Shown here piece after piece: positions 48,881 through 58,007 of a DNA stretch of 64,000 nt. The stretch's first letter is position 1; each line of letters opens with the position of its first letter. The stretch is from Volutella citrinella. Its lineage: Eukaryota; Ascomycota; Sordariomycetes; Hypocreales; Nectriaceae. The notes beneath the pieces are model-generated. The model did not search any database. It was not told the DNA's origin and saw only the letters and a list, made by a program, of their open reading frames with translations. The position numbers and the translations under genes were made by a program. Location of the stretch: NCBI GenBank assembly GCA_034401135.1, contig JAWZSP010000001.1, positions 2,790,001-2,854,000 of the forward strand, in the 5' to 3' direction.

Positions 48881-50155
48881 TGGCGTCAAGCGGAGCGCCG
48901 GCCTCGGAGACGTGCCAACATCGGCGCTGGCCTTGGCTGCAACTGGCGTTTTGGTGTATGATAGAAGCCGGTAATGATGAAATGCCTTTTTTTGAATCAT
49001 GCTTTTTTTCTGTTATTTTCTTGGTTTGTTCATTTATTATTTTGCAGCTTTCATTCGTTGAGGCCGAAGATGCTGATGCCGCGGTGACATCAAGCCGGCA
49101 CGGTGACGGAATCGTTCAAAGATTCTTCGAAGACGCTTCTCATTCCGAGCCCCTGGTAACTTTCCACCCTCCCGACACTCGATCCCAGGCAAACCGATCG
49201 CTTGCCGGAGCCCCAGGACCTACTACTATGCCTTGCCGGGAATCCCGGAACCTTCCACTGGAGAATTAGGCTTTGCGACCATTCTGCCCGATGTGGTTAA
49301 CGACAGGCCAGGAGGGGTAACATCGGGTCGACGAGGTCGTCGAAGGCGTCTTCCGTGGATCACCAATACCAAGCCCTGACATGATTCAGCCGCCATTGAC
49401 AGCCATTGAGGGCCGGGCGGGGCCGTGGCATCCAGGACCAAGCTTTTCCGCCGCCGGCGCTGTATCACTGTGGTGTGGCTCTCTGTGAACGACGCAGGCG
49501 CAAGCACGTCGTGCCGCGAGCCTGCGTCTGACAGACAGCAGACAAGCTTCCCCCGCCGCTGTCGTCTGCGGGGCCCGCGGGGCCGTGCCTTGCAAAAGGC
49601 TTTGATGGGAGGCTTGATCACTTTGGTGGTTGGAATGCTGTCGATTGCCATCCAGTGGCCCGCAGGCTTCTCGATGCGCCCAGACTCTCGGATCCACCCC
49701 ACTACCGACACCAGATGACCGGCGAGGACGACTGTCAGGACCCATCTCGAGCGCCTGGAAGGAGTCAATTGTCACTTGCCGGCGCAAACTCAGCCTGCGC
49801 GCATCTGCATAAAGGCAGACTCCTGGCCATGACCCTTGGCCGTCATCTGCTCTCTGCATTCTTGTAAGACCAAGTGCCTGGGGGCACAGTGTGTGGTTGG
49901 TTCACTGCAGTTGGCGTCGCGCACCACCACCACCACACCACAAAGTCGTTGCCGTAACATTTTAACTTTTGTCCCAAGTGCCTCTGGGGGCCACATCATC
50001 TCAACGCTTCAACCGGCTGGGAAATCTTATTTTTGTTATTGTCCTGCAACGCGCGAAAGGTCATCGCAAGAACGAGCCGCGTCCACCTGGTTTCCATCTC
50101 CATCGCTACAACGCAGTCGCATCTCAGCCCGCCATCGCGCTGCCTGCCCAACAAA
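48881..50155. other. intergenic region
   Basis: The 3' flank of the Erd1-like gene and promoter of the next. Overlapping short frames on both strands show no domain. No gene is supported. Confidence 0.55.
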
Positions 50156-51388
50156 ATGCAAACCGACGCTCACAAGCTCAACGACCTCGGGGGGTCGCCT
50201 CCTCCTCCTCCTCAGAATGAGGCTCTCTACCGCAATAAACCGCTGCCTCCGCCGCCCTCTTCCGCGTCCGCAAGGGGCCCAAGGCGGTCCTCGGTACGCA
50301 GGAGCTTGCCGAATGTCTTGGTGGGTAACGAACATACCCTGCCGATGAAGCATGAAGCCAGCAGCGACGTCTGTGAGCCTGGCAGCCCCGTCTACTTCAA
50401 CTGGTCGCCACAGGAGGGCTTTTCTTTGTTATCGCCACCAGCCGTACCGCGGGACCAGAACCCCGGCGCCGATGATGGCCCCTTGGCCGACGCCGTTTAT
50501 GAAGAAGAGGACGTGATGCAGGATTGGAGGGAGACTTGCGACAGCTTCCCTCCGCCACTCGAGGTGGACCGCGACAGCTCGAGCACCTACAGCTCTGGTG
50601 GACCGTCGCCTCGACACCTCCGGTTCACGTCGGCTCCTCGCGACGCCGTGTCGCTCAGCGAGTGCAATAGCCCAACCGCTACTGCTTTTGATACGCCTTC
50701 GATCCTCGAGGGCCCCTACTCGGACAGCTGCACGCCGTGGCAATCCAGCAAGCACCAGTACTTTAGCGACCTGGAGACTGCAGATGAGTATCATCGGATC
50801 ACCACCAACATCGCATCATACAGGGGTCGCCAGTCGACGTTCTCGGCACCCCCAAGACAGCGGTCGCAGTCGTCGCTGTCACGTCGCCTAAGCACATCGG
50901 CGAAGAGCCTCTTCTCGTCCAAGCGACGAAGCCGGGTGTCATCGGCGGACTCGCCGCTGTTGTATCAGGCACCTGTCGCCAAGCTCTCCACGCCGCCGCC
51001 GATCCCTCCCCGGCCTGACGGGGACGCACGGGTGGCCGAGCGCCGGAGCTTCTTTGACGTGTCGGACGACGAAGACGGCTCCGAGGTAGACGACGGCAAC
51101 GTGAAGGAGGTCATCCGCGACTTCTTCCAGCGCCGGGCCGAAGATGCCAGCCCGACCTCACCCACCGCCGCCGCCACTACCACCACTCCCACCAACACCA
51201 CCACAACGTTGGTCACACCGCGCGACCCTGCGGCGGCGGCCGACCGCACGTCACAGTTTATCATGTTCGCCAAGACGGGAGACCAGGTGAAGGGCATGTT
51301 CTCCAGCTCGGCAAGAAAGGAGCGGAGACGGCAGCAGCTGATGAGCCAGATTGTCAGGGTAATCCCGGAGGAAGACAACATGATGTAG
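50156..51388 (+). CDS. intrinsically disordered protein of unknown function
   Basis: A single open frame encodes 410 residues from MQTDAHKLNDLGG; the frame is open upstream to 50033, but the region before 50156 looks like leader. Two Pro-rich runs (SPPPPP, KPLPPPP) near the N-terminus could bind SH3 or profilin-type partners. The centre is Ser-rich with RRLSTSAKSLFSSKRRSR, a basic patch with kinase-type sites. A PPPIPPRP motif follows, then an acidic stretch (DVSDDEDGSEVDDG), a poly-Thr run, and a charged C-terminal helix (KERRRQQLMSQIVRVIPEED). I recognise no named family. Codon use is GC-rich at third positions and consistent throughout, which supports a real gene. Confidence 0.75.
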   Translation: MQTDAHKLNDLGGSPPPPPQNEALYRNKPLPPPPSSASARGPRRSSVRRSLPNVLVGNEHTLPMKHEASSDVCEPGSPVYFNWSPQEGFSLLSPPAVPRDQNPGADDGPLADAVYEEEDVMQDWRETCDSFPPPLEVDRDSSSTYSSGGPSPRHLRFTSAPRDAVSLSECNSPTATAFDTPSILEGPYSDSCTPWQSSKHQYFSDLETADEYHRITTNIASYRGRQSTFSAPPRQRSQSSLSRRLSTSAKSLFSSKRRSRVSSADSPLLYQAPVAKLSTPPPIPPRPDGDARVAERRSFFDVSDDEDGSEVDDGNVKEVIRDFFQRRAEDASPTSPTAAATTTTPTNTTTTLVTPRDPAAAADRTSQFIMFAKTGDQVKGMFSSSARKERRRQQLMSQIVRVIPEEDNMM

Positions 51389-52340
51389 TAGGCGGGTAGT
51401 ACGAGGCAGGGTATTGTCTGATTCGACAAGTACAGTTTGTCTATTTGCTTTCTTTTTACCCCCCAGCGCGGCGCATCTAATTTTGGCAGAGAGATTCCCT
51501 CGCGGTTTGTTGGTAAAGCTGCTGGACACATGCATGGCGACGATTCGTGTACAGTATATTGCTAGTTGACTCAATTGTGTATAGAAATACAGCTTGAATG
51601 AAGAATGACGCTGCTCTTGCACCACGTCGCCTGGATTGTACTTGGACAGAGCCGCAGTGGCATGCCATCATCCCCTCCTCCCTCCTCCCTCCTCCTCCCC
51701 AATGCGTAATGGCATGGAGGACACGCTTGGGAAAAGAAAGTGCGGCGGATGCTCCGTGCATCCCTGCCACGTGCGTGTCACCACCTTGGATGGATGCGCG
51801 ATTGCTTGATGGTGTCTTTGTCATGCCCCAACGATGGGACCGACCAGATGCTTATTGCGGTGGGTCACGGGCGCTGAGTTGCACAGTTGGCCAATACCTA
51901 GGGGCGGCCGCGGGCCGACCAACTAAGAGGTAGTCACCTGTTGACACCGACCAACGGGTGGGTGATCAGTCATCATGGCCAACGGGGCCGACAACCCCGC
52001 CCGTTGGCCAAATGCCGGCCCTACGGTGCTCCAAATTGGCCCGCCCCCGCAGTTGTTACGGCACTGTAAGCCCGCTCTCGCAGCACAGCGGCCCAGGTCA
52101 CTACCGGCGCCGAGCGAGTCGGTGCCGCGGTCCATTAAGGTTCCGAAACCAAACTCCCGTCCGAACATAGGTCCTTCATCGCAGCCCGGACACGCCTCAG
52201 AAGAACGAACCCCCACCCCCTCCGGCGGAAGAGTACCAGGGAGAGCGCTGAAAGCCAGAGGACCGCACGCAAGATCCGTGTGCCAGCCCAACCTGGGACG
52301 GAGAGGGGCCGCCAGTAATCCGTACTAGTCTGCACATTAC
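51389..52340. other. intergenic region
   Basis: No gene is supported. It should hold the promoter of the Nudix gene, divergent in composition from the flanking coding sequence. Confidence 0.55.
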
Positions 52341-53595
52341 ATGATGACGGACGTGGCAGCCGCCCAGCCCGAAGCCGCAGCCGACGTTCAGCACCTCGTC
52401 CATCTTCCTCCTCTGCCGGCCGACGACGTCGAGGCCTTGCAGCAGACCATCCGCGACGCTGCGACCCCTGCGGACCGCTACGTCAACTACGGTGAATCGT
52501 CGTCGTACTACGATGCCGCCAGCATGGCGCCGCTAAATGCTTTTTCTGCGGTGCGTGTCCATCCATCGTCACTCACATACACTTGATGCCATCTCCCCCC
52601 CCCTTCTTCCCCGAAGCATCTACAACTCATCCCCCGCTCACTCCCGTCACAGGCCGCCCTCGCGCGCTTCCGCGCCTACAAAGCCCCGGCCTTCCCGCTG
52701 TGGGACCGCCTACCCGTGCGGAAGCGCGCGGCCGTCCTCATCCTGCTCTTCGCCGACCGCCGCGGCGACCTCCGGGTCGTCATCACGATGCGCGCCGCCA
52801 GCCTGAGGAGCTTCTCGGGCCACGCAGCATTCCCCGGCGGCAAGGCCGACTCCAAGGAGGAGACGCCGTGTAAGTGACACCAGCGCCGTAGAGCTGCCCT
52901 CTGGCTCGCCCCAAAGCGCTAACCTGTGCACCCTGGCCCCAGTCCAAATCGCCCGCCGTGAAGCCTGGGAGGAGATCGGCCTCCCCATGGACGACAGCAG
53001 GCTGCCGAAACCATTCCGCATCGAGCAGATATGCCACCTTCCGCCGGCGCTCGCGCGCAACCACCTCGTCGTCCTGCCCGTCGTGGCCTTCCTGCACGCC
53101 GACAGAGTGGCCCCGGGCGAGCCCGTCCCCAGTGTTGAGGAGACCATGATCCCGCGTCTCGACGCCCGCGAGGTCGCCGCCGTCTTCAGCGCGCCCTTTT
53201 ACAACTTCCTCAAGGCGAGTGACCTGCCGCCCGCCCCCGGCGAGACCCTACCGGACGGGCACTGGTACGACGGCGAGTGGGTGACTTGGAAGGACGCCAA
53301 GTGGCGGGTGCACAACTTCTACGTGCCCGTGACGAACCAGCTCGTATCCAAGCCGCGGCGGGACAGCGCGCAGGGCAACCTGGCGGAGCAGCTGGGGAAG
53401 GAGGAGGAGCGCGTGGGCCGCTTCAAGGTCTGGGGCATGACGGGTCGCATCCTAGTGGACGCGGCGCGCATTGGGTATGCTGAGGAGCCGGACATGGTGC
53501 ACAACAAGGAGTACGGAGACGCCGACTTCATCGCGTTTGCGGAGCAGGAAGGCAGCCTGGACGACATTCGACAGTCTGATGATGCCAAGATGTAG
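52341..53595 (+). CDS. PCD1: Nudix hydrolase, peroxisomal CoA diphosphatase (Pcd1) type
   Basis: Three exons, 52341-52550, 52653-52869 and 52943-53595, are joined over introns of 102 nt (GTGCGT...CACAG) and 73 nt (GTAAGT...CCCAG), the second splitting the Phe codon inside the Nudix box; the product is 359 residues. The box reads FPGGKADSKEE then TPFQIARREAWEEIG, with the catalytic glutamates E149, E152 and E153 (RE..EE pattern). The LRSFSGHAAFPGGK segment just before it is typical of CoA-pyrophosphatases. Such enzymes cleave CoA or oxidised CoA to phosphopantetheine and 3',5'-ADP. The C-terminus is Ala-Lys-Met, which fits the PTS1 peroxisomal signal. A ~100-residue insert (about 215-300) separates the box from the C-terminal part. 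Confidence 0.87.
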
Positions 53596-53791
53596 AAGCT
53601 CCACGTGGAGCTCTGGACAAGAGAGCGCGTGCGGGATCGATATATGAGCCTAGATGATAGAGTGCGTAGACTATGAGACAGCTGCAATTCCCTTGCCCTT
53701 CTGGGACGGAGCCCGTCCAGCCTTGCCGCGGGCAAAGAATACACCGTGTTACATTGAGCGCAGTTTGACATTGTCCCAGAAGCAAGTTGCC

Positions 53792-54718
53792 TCAATGGCA
53801 CGCATTGTCTTTAGTCGCCGACGTCTTCTGCCCAAAGACGAGATAGCCAAGGAATGCGCCGAAAGAAACGGCAATCATGACCCAGCCATTGTAGGTCATG
53901 AAGATGAGCCTGTGCACCAAGATCAGCACTGCTCCTTCACCCCTGCCCGCCTCCTTCATCAATCGCGTCGCCGGAGGGGATTGTGTAACTCACATCAGCA
54001 TGAAAGCGTAAAAGTTCTGCAATGCGTACAGAACAGCCTTGGTAATGTGGGCGTGGGTGCCGGCTTGTTCCTGGCTTTGCCCTGGGATGAAAGGAGTCGT
54101 CTCAGTAACAGCGTCACCTCGAGGGAAAGTCTTAGCATTCGCACGCCGCTAGGCAAGGGAGAGAGACGGGGAAGAAGAGCGCAATCACGTCGCAACACTA
54201 TCTCTGATCCCCCGCTGCCCCGCCGCGACGGGGAGCCTCTCATGCACACTTGACGGTACGAAAGGGGGGGAGGAGGAAGAAGAAGGGGGGTTGTGGCTCA
54301 CTGGGCATAGCTTGGATCTTCTTGTTCAGCGACTCCTCGTAGTTGCGGGAGAGGGCGCGGAGGGCTTCGTAGCCAACGGCCAGCAGGACGACGGCGACGA
54401 GCGAGAAGAGGAGGGACGGGGTCGAGCGGATGTGCCACTGCTTGAAGACGATGCAGAGGTTGTCGGTGTCCCAGTTGAAGAGCATCTGCAGAGCGGGCGG
54501 CCACTGTCAGCTCCGTCGACTCAAATGCAAGCCGACAGCATGGAGCTCACAGCTCATAGCTCACAGCTCGCAGCCCACGGCTCAAGGCTCGGGGCCAAGT
54601 TGAAACTCACATTCATGCTACACATGGGCATACCACCATCACCGCCATCGCCGTGGCCTCCACCGTGCCCCATGTCGCTGTGATCCATGTGGGAGTGGTC
54701 CATGTGGGAGTGATCCAT
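53792..54718 (-). CDS. Ctr-family copper transporter
   Basis: Four minus-strand exons, 54718-54611, 54485-54302, 54081-53994 and 53909-53792, give 165 residues; all introns are GT-AG (125, 220 and 84 nt). The N-terminus is Met/His-rich: MDHSHMDHSHMDHSDMGHGG, then MPMCSMN, the extracellular copper-binding part. Three membrane helices follow: TPSLLFSLVAVVLLAVGYEA; FYAFMLMLIFM with the M127-x3-M131 pair that lines the pore; and AVSFGAFLGYLVFG with the GxxxG packing motif. The Ctr family moves Cu(I) across the plasma or vacuolar membrane as a trimer. The short length fits the Ctr4/Ctr2-like fungal forms. A TTTGCTC element lies about 70 bp before the ATG. It is divergent from the dioxygenase gene at 55404. 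Confidence 0.9.
54540..54592. repeat. degenerate AGCTCAC repeats in intron 1 of the copper transporter
   Basis: Seven to eight imperfect copies of a 7-8-bp unit (AGCTCAC, AGCTCAT, AGCTCGC, GGCTCAA) lie within intron 1. This makes the intron longer than most in the window. Confidence 0.6.
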
Positions 54719-55403
54719 TCTGTCAATGCACCGGTGTTGTCGATGAAGTCTGGTCTATCGTTCGAGCTAGCGGCGATTCGAGGTGGGAGCAAAGTGTCGA
54801 AGCTAGAGGGGGGTTGCCGTCGATGGCTATGTAGGTGTTCAAACGTGCGCAAACGTGCGCAGCGAGGCGTGTTTATGGGCAGATGGGGGATGGAAGGGGG
54901 TGGTGGCACGCGGCCTCGAAGCTGAGGCATGCAGCGGAATGGCCCCAGGGCGCGCCTCTTATGCTCGTATGCAAGACACAGTGGAGTGGCTGTGGTAGCG
55001 GGGGTATGCGGCCAGTGGCTGACCGCTGGCGCCTGCCCTGTAACACCATCCGTGACTGGAGACCTGGAGGCATCAGTCGACACTTTTTCGCAGGCAGAGA
55101 GCAATTGGATGGCTAGGCCCGTAAATTCGACTAGTTGACGCACTCGAAACTACAGAAGACCCAAATTGGATCCCGTAAAATTGCCGGAAACTCGGCTTTT
55201 GGTGGCTATGATGGCGTTGCTTCTTTGACTTTCCTCACCTCGGTCGCTTCGTCCGTTTACCCCGCCAGCGCAATCGAGACTCCCCGATTACTACTTACTA
55301 AACTACTAGCACAACAGCAGCAGACCTTCAATCTAGACAACTCATTGTGAAGCAACCAACCTTGCTCAACAGATAACAAGCCAGGCCATTGAACGGCGCC
55401 ATC
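54719..55403. promoter_or_regulatory. divergent promoter between the copper transporter and HAAO genes
   Basis: This 685-bp region must contain both promoters. The only element I can point to is TTTGCTC on the minus strand at 54787-54793. No gene is visible in it. Confidence 0.5.
54787..54793 (-). promoter_or_regulatory. copper-response-like element TTTGCTC
   Basis: On the minus strand the sequence reads TTTGCTCC, seven of eight bases of the yeast Mac1 site TTTGCTCA. It lies about 70 bp before the transporter ATG. One 7-mer can occur by chance, and it may fall within the 5' leader. Confidence 0.3.
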
Positions 55404-56164
55404 ATGCTAGCGCCCCCCGTAAACCTGCCCAAGTGGTGAGTTCAATGCTTCAAGCCCATCCACGCATCAATCGCCGTGTCTCAATGTTTCCTTACTGAGC
55501 GGTTTCCTCACAGGCTGGAGGAGAACTCCCACTTGCTGAAGCCGCCCATCAATAACTACTGCGTTTACAATGAGGATTTTACAGTCATGGTGAGAAACCG
55601 TTCTCCAACCGCCCCGCCTTGTTGTGTTTCTCCAGGCAGCATTGACCAAGACGGAGACATGATGATGAAGATGGGGATGGTGGACAATGACTATCTATGA
55701 ATGACTGAATGACTCACCTTGGGAAACAGATTGTCGGCGGGCCCAACGCCCGGACAGACTACCACATCAACGAGACGCCCGAATGGTTCTTCCAGCACAA
55801 GGGCGCCATGATGCTCAAGGTCGTCGACGACGGCGCCTTCCGCGACATCATCATCCGCGAGGGCGACATGTTCCTGCTGCCCGCCAACACGCCGCACAAC
55901 CCGGTCCGCTTCGCCAACACCGTCGGCGTCGTCCTCGAGCAGCGCCGGCCCGCCGAGTCGCTGGACCGCATGAGGTGGTACTGCGCCGAGTGCAGCGAGG
56001 TCGTCTACGAGGCCGCCTTCCACTGCACCGACCTGGGCACCCAGATCAAGGCCGCCGTCGAGGACTTCAAGGCCGACGAGCAGAAGCGGACGTGCGGCAA
56101 GTGTGGTGCCTTGGCCGACTGGGCCCCGAGGCCCGGCTCGATCCAGGATCCCAACTTGTCTTGA
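55404..56164 (+). CDS. BNA1: 3-hydroxyanthranilate 3,4-dioxygenase
   Basis: Three exons, 55404-55435, 55514-55589 and 55730-56164, give 180 residues; introns are 78 nt (GTGAGT...CACAG, splitting Trp11) and 140 nt (GTGAGA...AACAG). It opens the ring of 3-hydroxyanthranilate with O2 to give the precursor of quinolinate, in the kynurenine route to NAD. The cupin metal ligands are visible: H48 and E54 in [14 protein letters not shown], and H92 in NTPHNPVR. R44, R96 and E106 match the substrate-binding positions of the family. Two CxxC pairs (C121/C124 and C158/C161) form the rubredoxin-like second iron site known from bacterial enzymes. The length is normal. The enzyme is cytosolic in yeast. Confidence 0.93.
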
Positions 56165-56421
56165 TGAGCAGGGAGAGACCATCTTTGCGTTTTAGCGCCG
56201 CTGAGAATTGTTGTCTAATTGCAGAGAAAAATCTATCACTCTCTAGGTAGTACTAGTTGTACTGGGGGTTTTCCATACACAATGTAGCCCAATGCCAAAT
56301 AAGTCACCCCAGCTCCGGGGCCGAGTCGGATAGTTGTCCCAAGAATACCACACATTCACTCTCCACCTTGTCTCTGACTTTGTCGTACATCCTTTACAAT
56401 CCACTTTTGGATCCAGCCCTT

Positions 56422-57284
56422 TCAAGTCTCAGCAAAGGCGTACGAGCTGGGCGACTCCTCGACGGGGATCTCAATCTTGCCCTCCTCGAGCTCCTTGCCG
56501 TCCACCCGCACGCCCGCGCGCATCACGTCGCCGGCGACGACGGGGCCGACGCCGGCAGGGGTGCCAGTGAGGACAATGTCGCCGGGGTGCAGGGTCATGA
56601 CCTTGGAGATGTCGCTCAGGATGCGGGGGATCTGGTAGATCATCAGGTTGGTCGACCCCTGCTGCTTGGTCTCGCCGTTGACCTCGAGGAACAGCTCAAC
56701 GTCCTGCGGGTTGGAGATGGCCGCCTTGGGGATGATGTTGCTCATGGGCAGGAAGGTGTCGAAGCCCTTGGCGATGTCCCAGGGCAGGCCCTTCCTCTTG
56801 GCCTCGTCCTGGGCGTTGCGGGCCGTCATATCAATAGCGATGGCGTAGGCTAAGAAGAGCACGTTTAGCACGATGGCACACCCGGTCCTATCAGGCGTCC
56901 AACCACCTACCATTGATGGCATCCAGGGCACCCTTGGTGTCGTCGGCCTTGAGGTCGCGCACAATCTTGCCCATGACGAGGGCCAGCTCGACCTCATAGT
57001 GCATGTTGATGCCCTTGGGACGCAAGCATGGTCCCTCGCCCGGCAGCACAATGGACGACGGGGGCTTGAGGAAGAAGAAGGGCTGCTTGGGGGTGGTGTT
57101 GTTGAGCTCAGCAACGTGCGCGCTACATGAATGAGTTGGACGTCAGTGAGGGATGTGGACGCTGGTGAGAGTGAGTGAGAGCAACATACGCAAAGTTGCG
57201 GCCAATGCACACGACCTTGCCGGCCTGCTTGAGGGCCGAGGCTTGGGGGGCGAGTGAGGCCATTGAGCGTCGGAAGGCGAACAT
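56422..57284 (-). CDS. FAHD1-type fumarylacetoacetate hydrolase family protein
   Basis: Three minus-strand exons, 57284-57190, 57122-56911 and 56849-56422, give 244 residues; introns are 67 nt (GTATGT...TGTAG) and 61 nt (GTAGGT...CTTAG). The N-terminus MFAFRRSMASLAPQASALKQ is basic and may target mitochondria. The core is VCIGRNF, then AELNNTTPKQPFFFLKPPSS, then the metal-binding MHYEVELALVMG (two Glu) with a later Asp in the segment RNAQDEAKRKGLPW, and the TGTPAGVGPV motif near the end. FAHD1 proteins act as acylpyruvase and oxaloacetate decarboxylase. A fumarylacetoacetase proper would be about twice as long. It is convergent with BNA1 (258 bp apart); the arrangement does not prove a shared pathway. 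Confidence 0.87.
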
Positions 57285-58007
57285 GTTGGAAGAGAAGGGG
57301 TGGTTCGACCGGACTTTGGTGTTTTGTAGCTGTTCTCACTGTGATCGATGCCAATTGACGGATGTGAGGTTGCGAGCCGGAACTGGGCCGAGCTCGGAAG
57401 TGCGACCCGCTGGAGGTTGGAGGGGCATCGGGTGCTGGGCCGTAGCCTCGGAAATGTATCGCCGGGGCTCGAGAAACATCATCAATGGGGAAATCTACAT
57501 CAATCAGAGCCAACCTGGGGAATCAAAAGAACGGCTTTTTTTTTCTCTATCAAGCATTCAGGACACGAATAATGATCACAAAGGACCGGAGCCCGATATG
57601 GCGGTCTCATTTCGTGACAGAACCCCCCATCACTACTGGGGAATAATGATGCGGACCCCTTCCGGCCGACTCGGATTCTGTCGAGACGTTTCCGAAATGG
57701 CCAGAGCTCTCCGTGCGCTTGACCCCAACTTGTGGAGTGGGTTATCCGGGGACGAGCATCTTGTTCGTACTGCCCAGCTCGTCTTCCCACAGTATTGGGT
57801 GGGGAGAGTCCTGGACATACAAGTCTCGCCAGCAGCAAGAGCGTGACTGACATTCACTGAGCACATATCGTTCCGAGTGAGGGTTATGATGTTGTTCCAA
57901 TATATAACACAGAGTGCCAAGTCTAAGTATCCATTTTACTCCTGCTTTTTATACGCCTCCCTCCCCAGTTGATATGTAGCATTGTGAGATCCCATGACAC
58001 TGCCCAC
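57285..58007. other. intergenic between FAHD1 5' end and UTP12 3' end
   Basis: This holds the FAHD1 promoter and the UTP12 3' UTR. A plus-strand frame of 223 codons (57175-57846) overlaps FAHD1 exon 1 antisense and has no recognisable domain, so I leave it out. Confidence 0.6.

Noticed and set aside
55590..55729. Possible box C/D snoRNA in BNA1 intron 2 (ATGATGA then CTGA)
   Set aside because: The flanking bases do not form a good terminal stem and the boxes are short motifs expected by chance.
53792..57284. Copper transporter, BNA1 and FAHD1 as a metabolic gene cluster
   Set aside because: The three genes belong to unrelated pathways as far as known, and genes are in mixed orientation; closeness alone does not support a cluster.
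57175..57846. Plus-strand frame of 223 codons antisense to FAHD1 exon 1
   Set aside because: It overlaps a well-supported gene and shows no family features.
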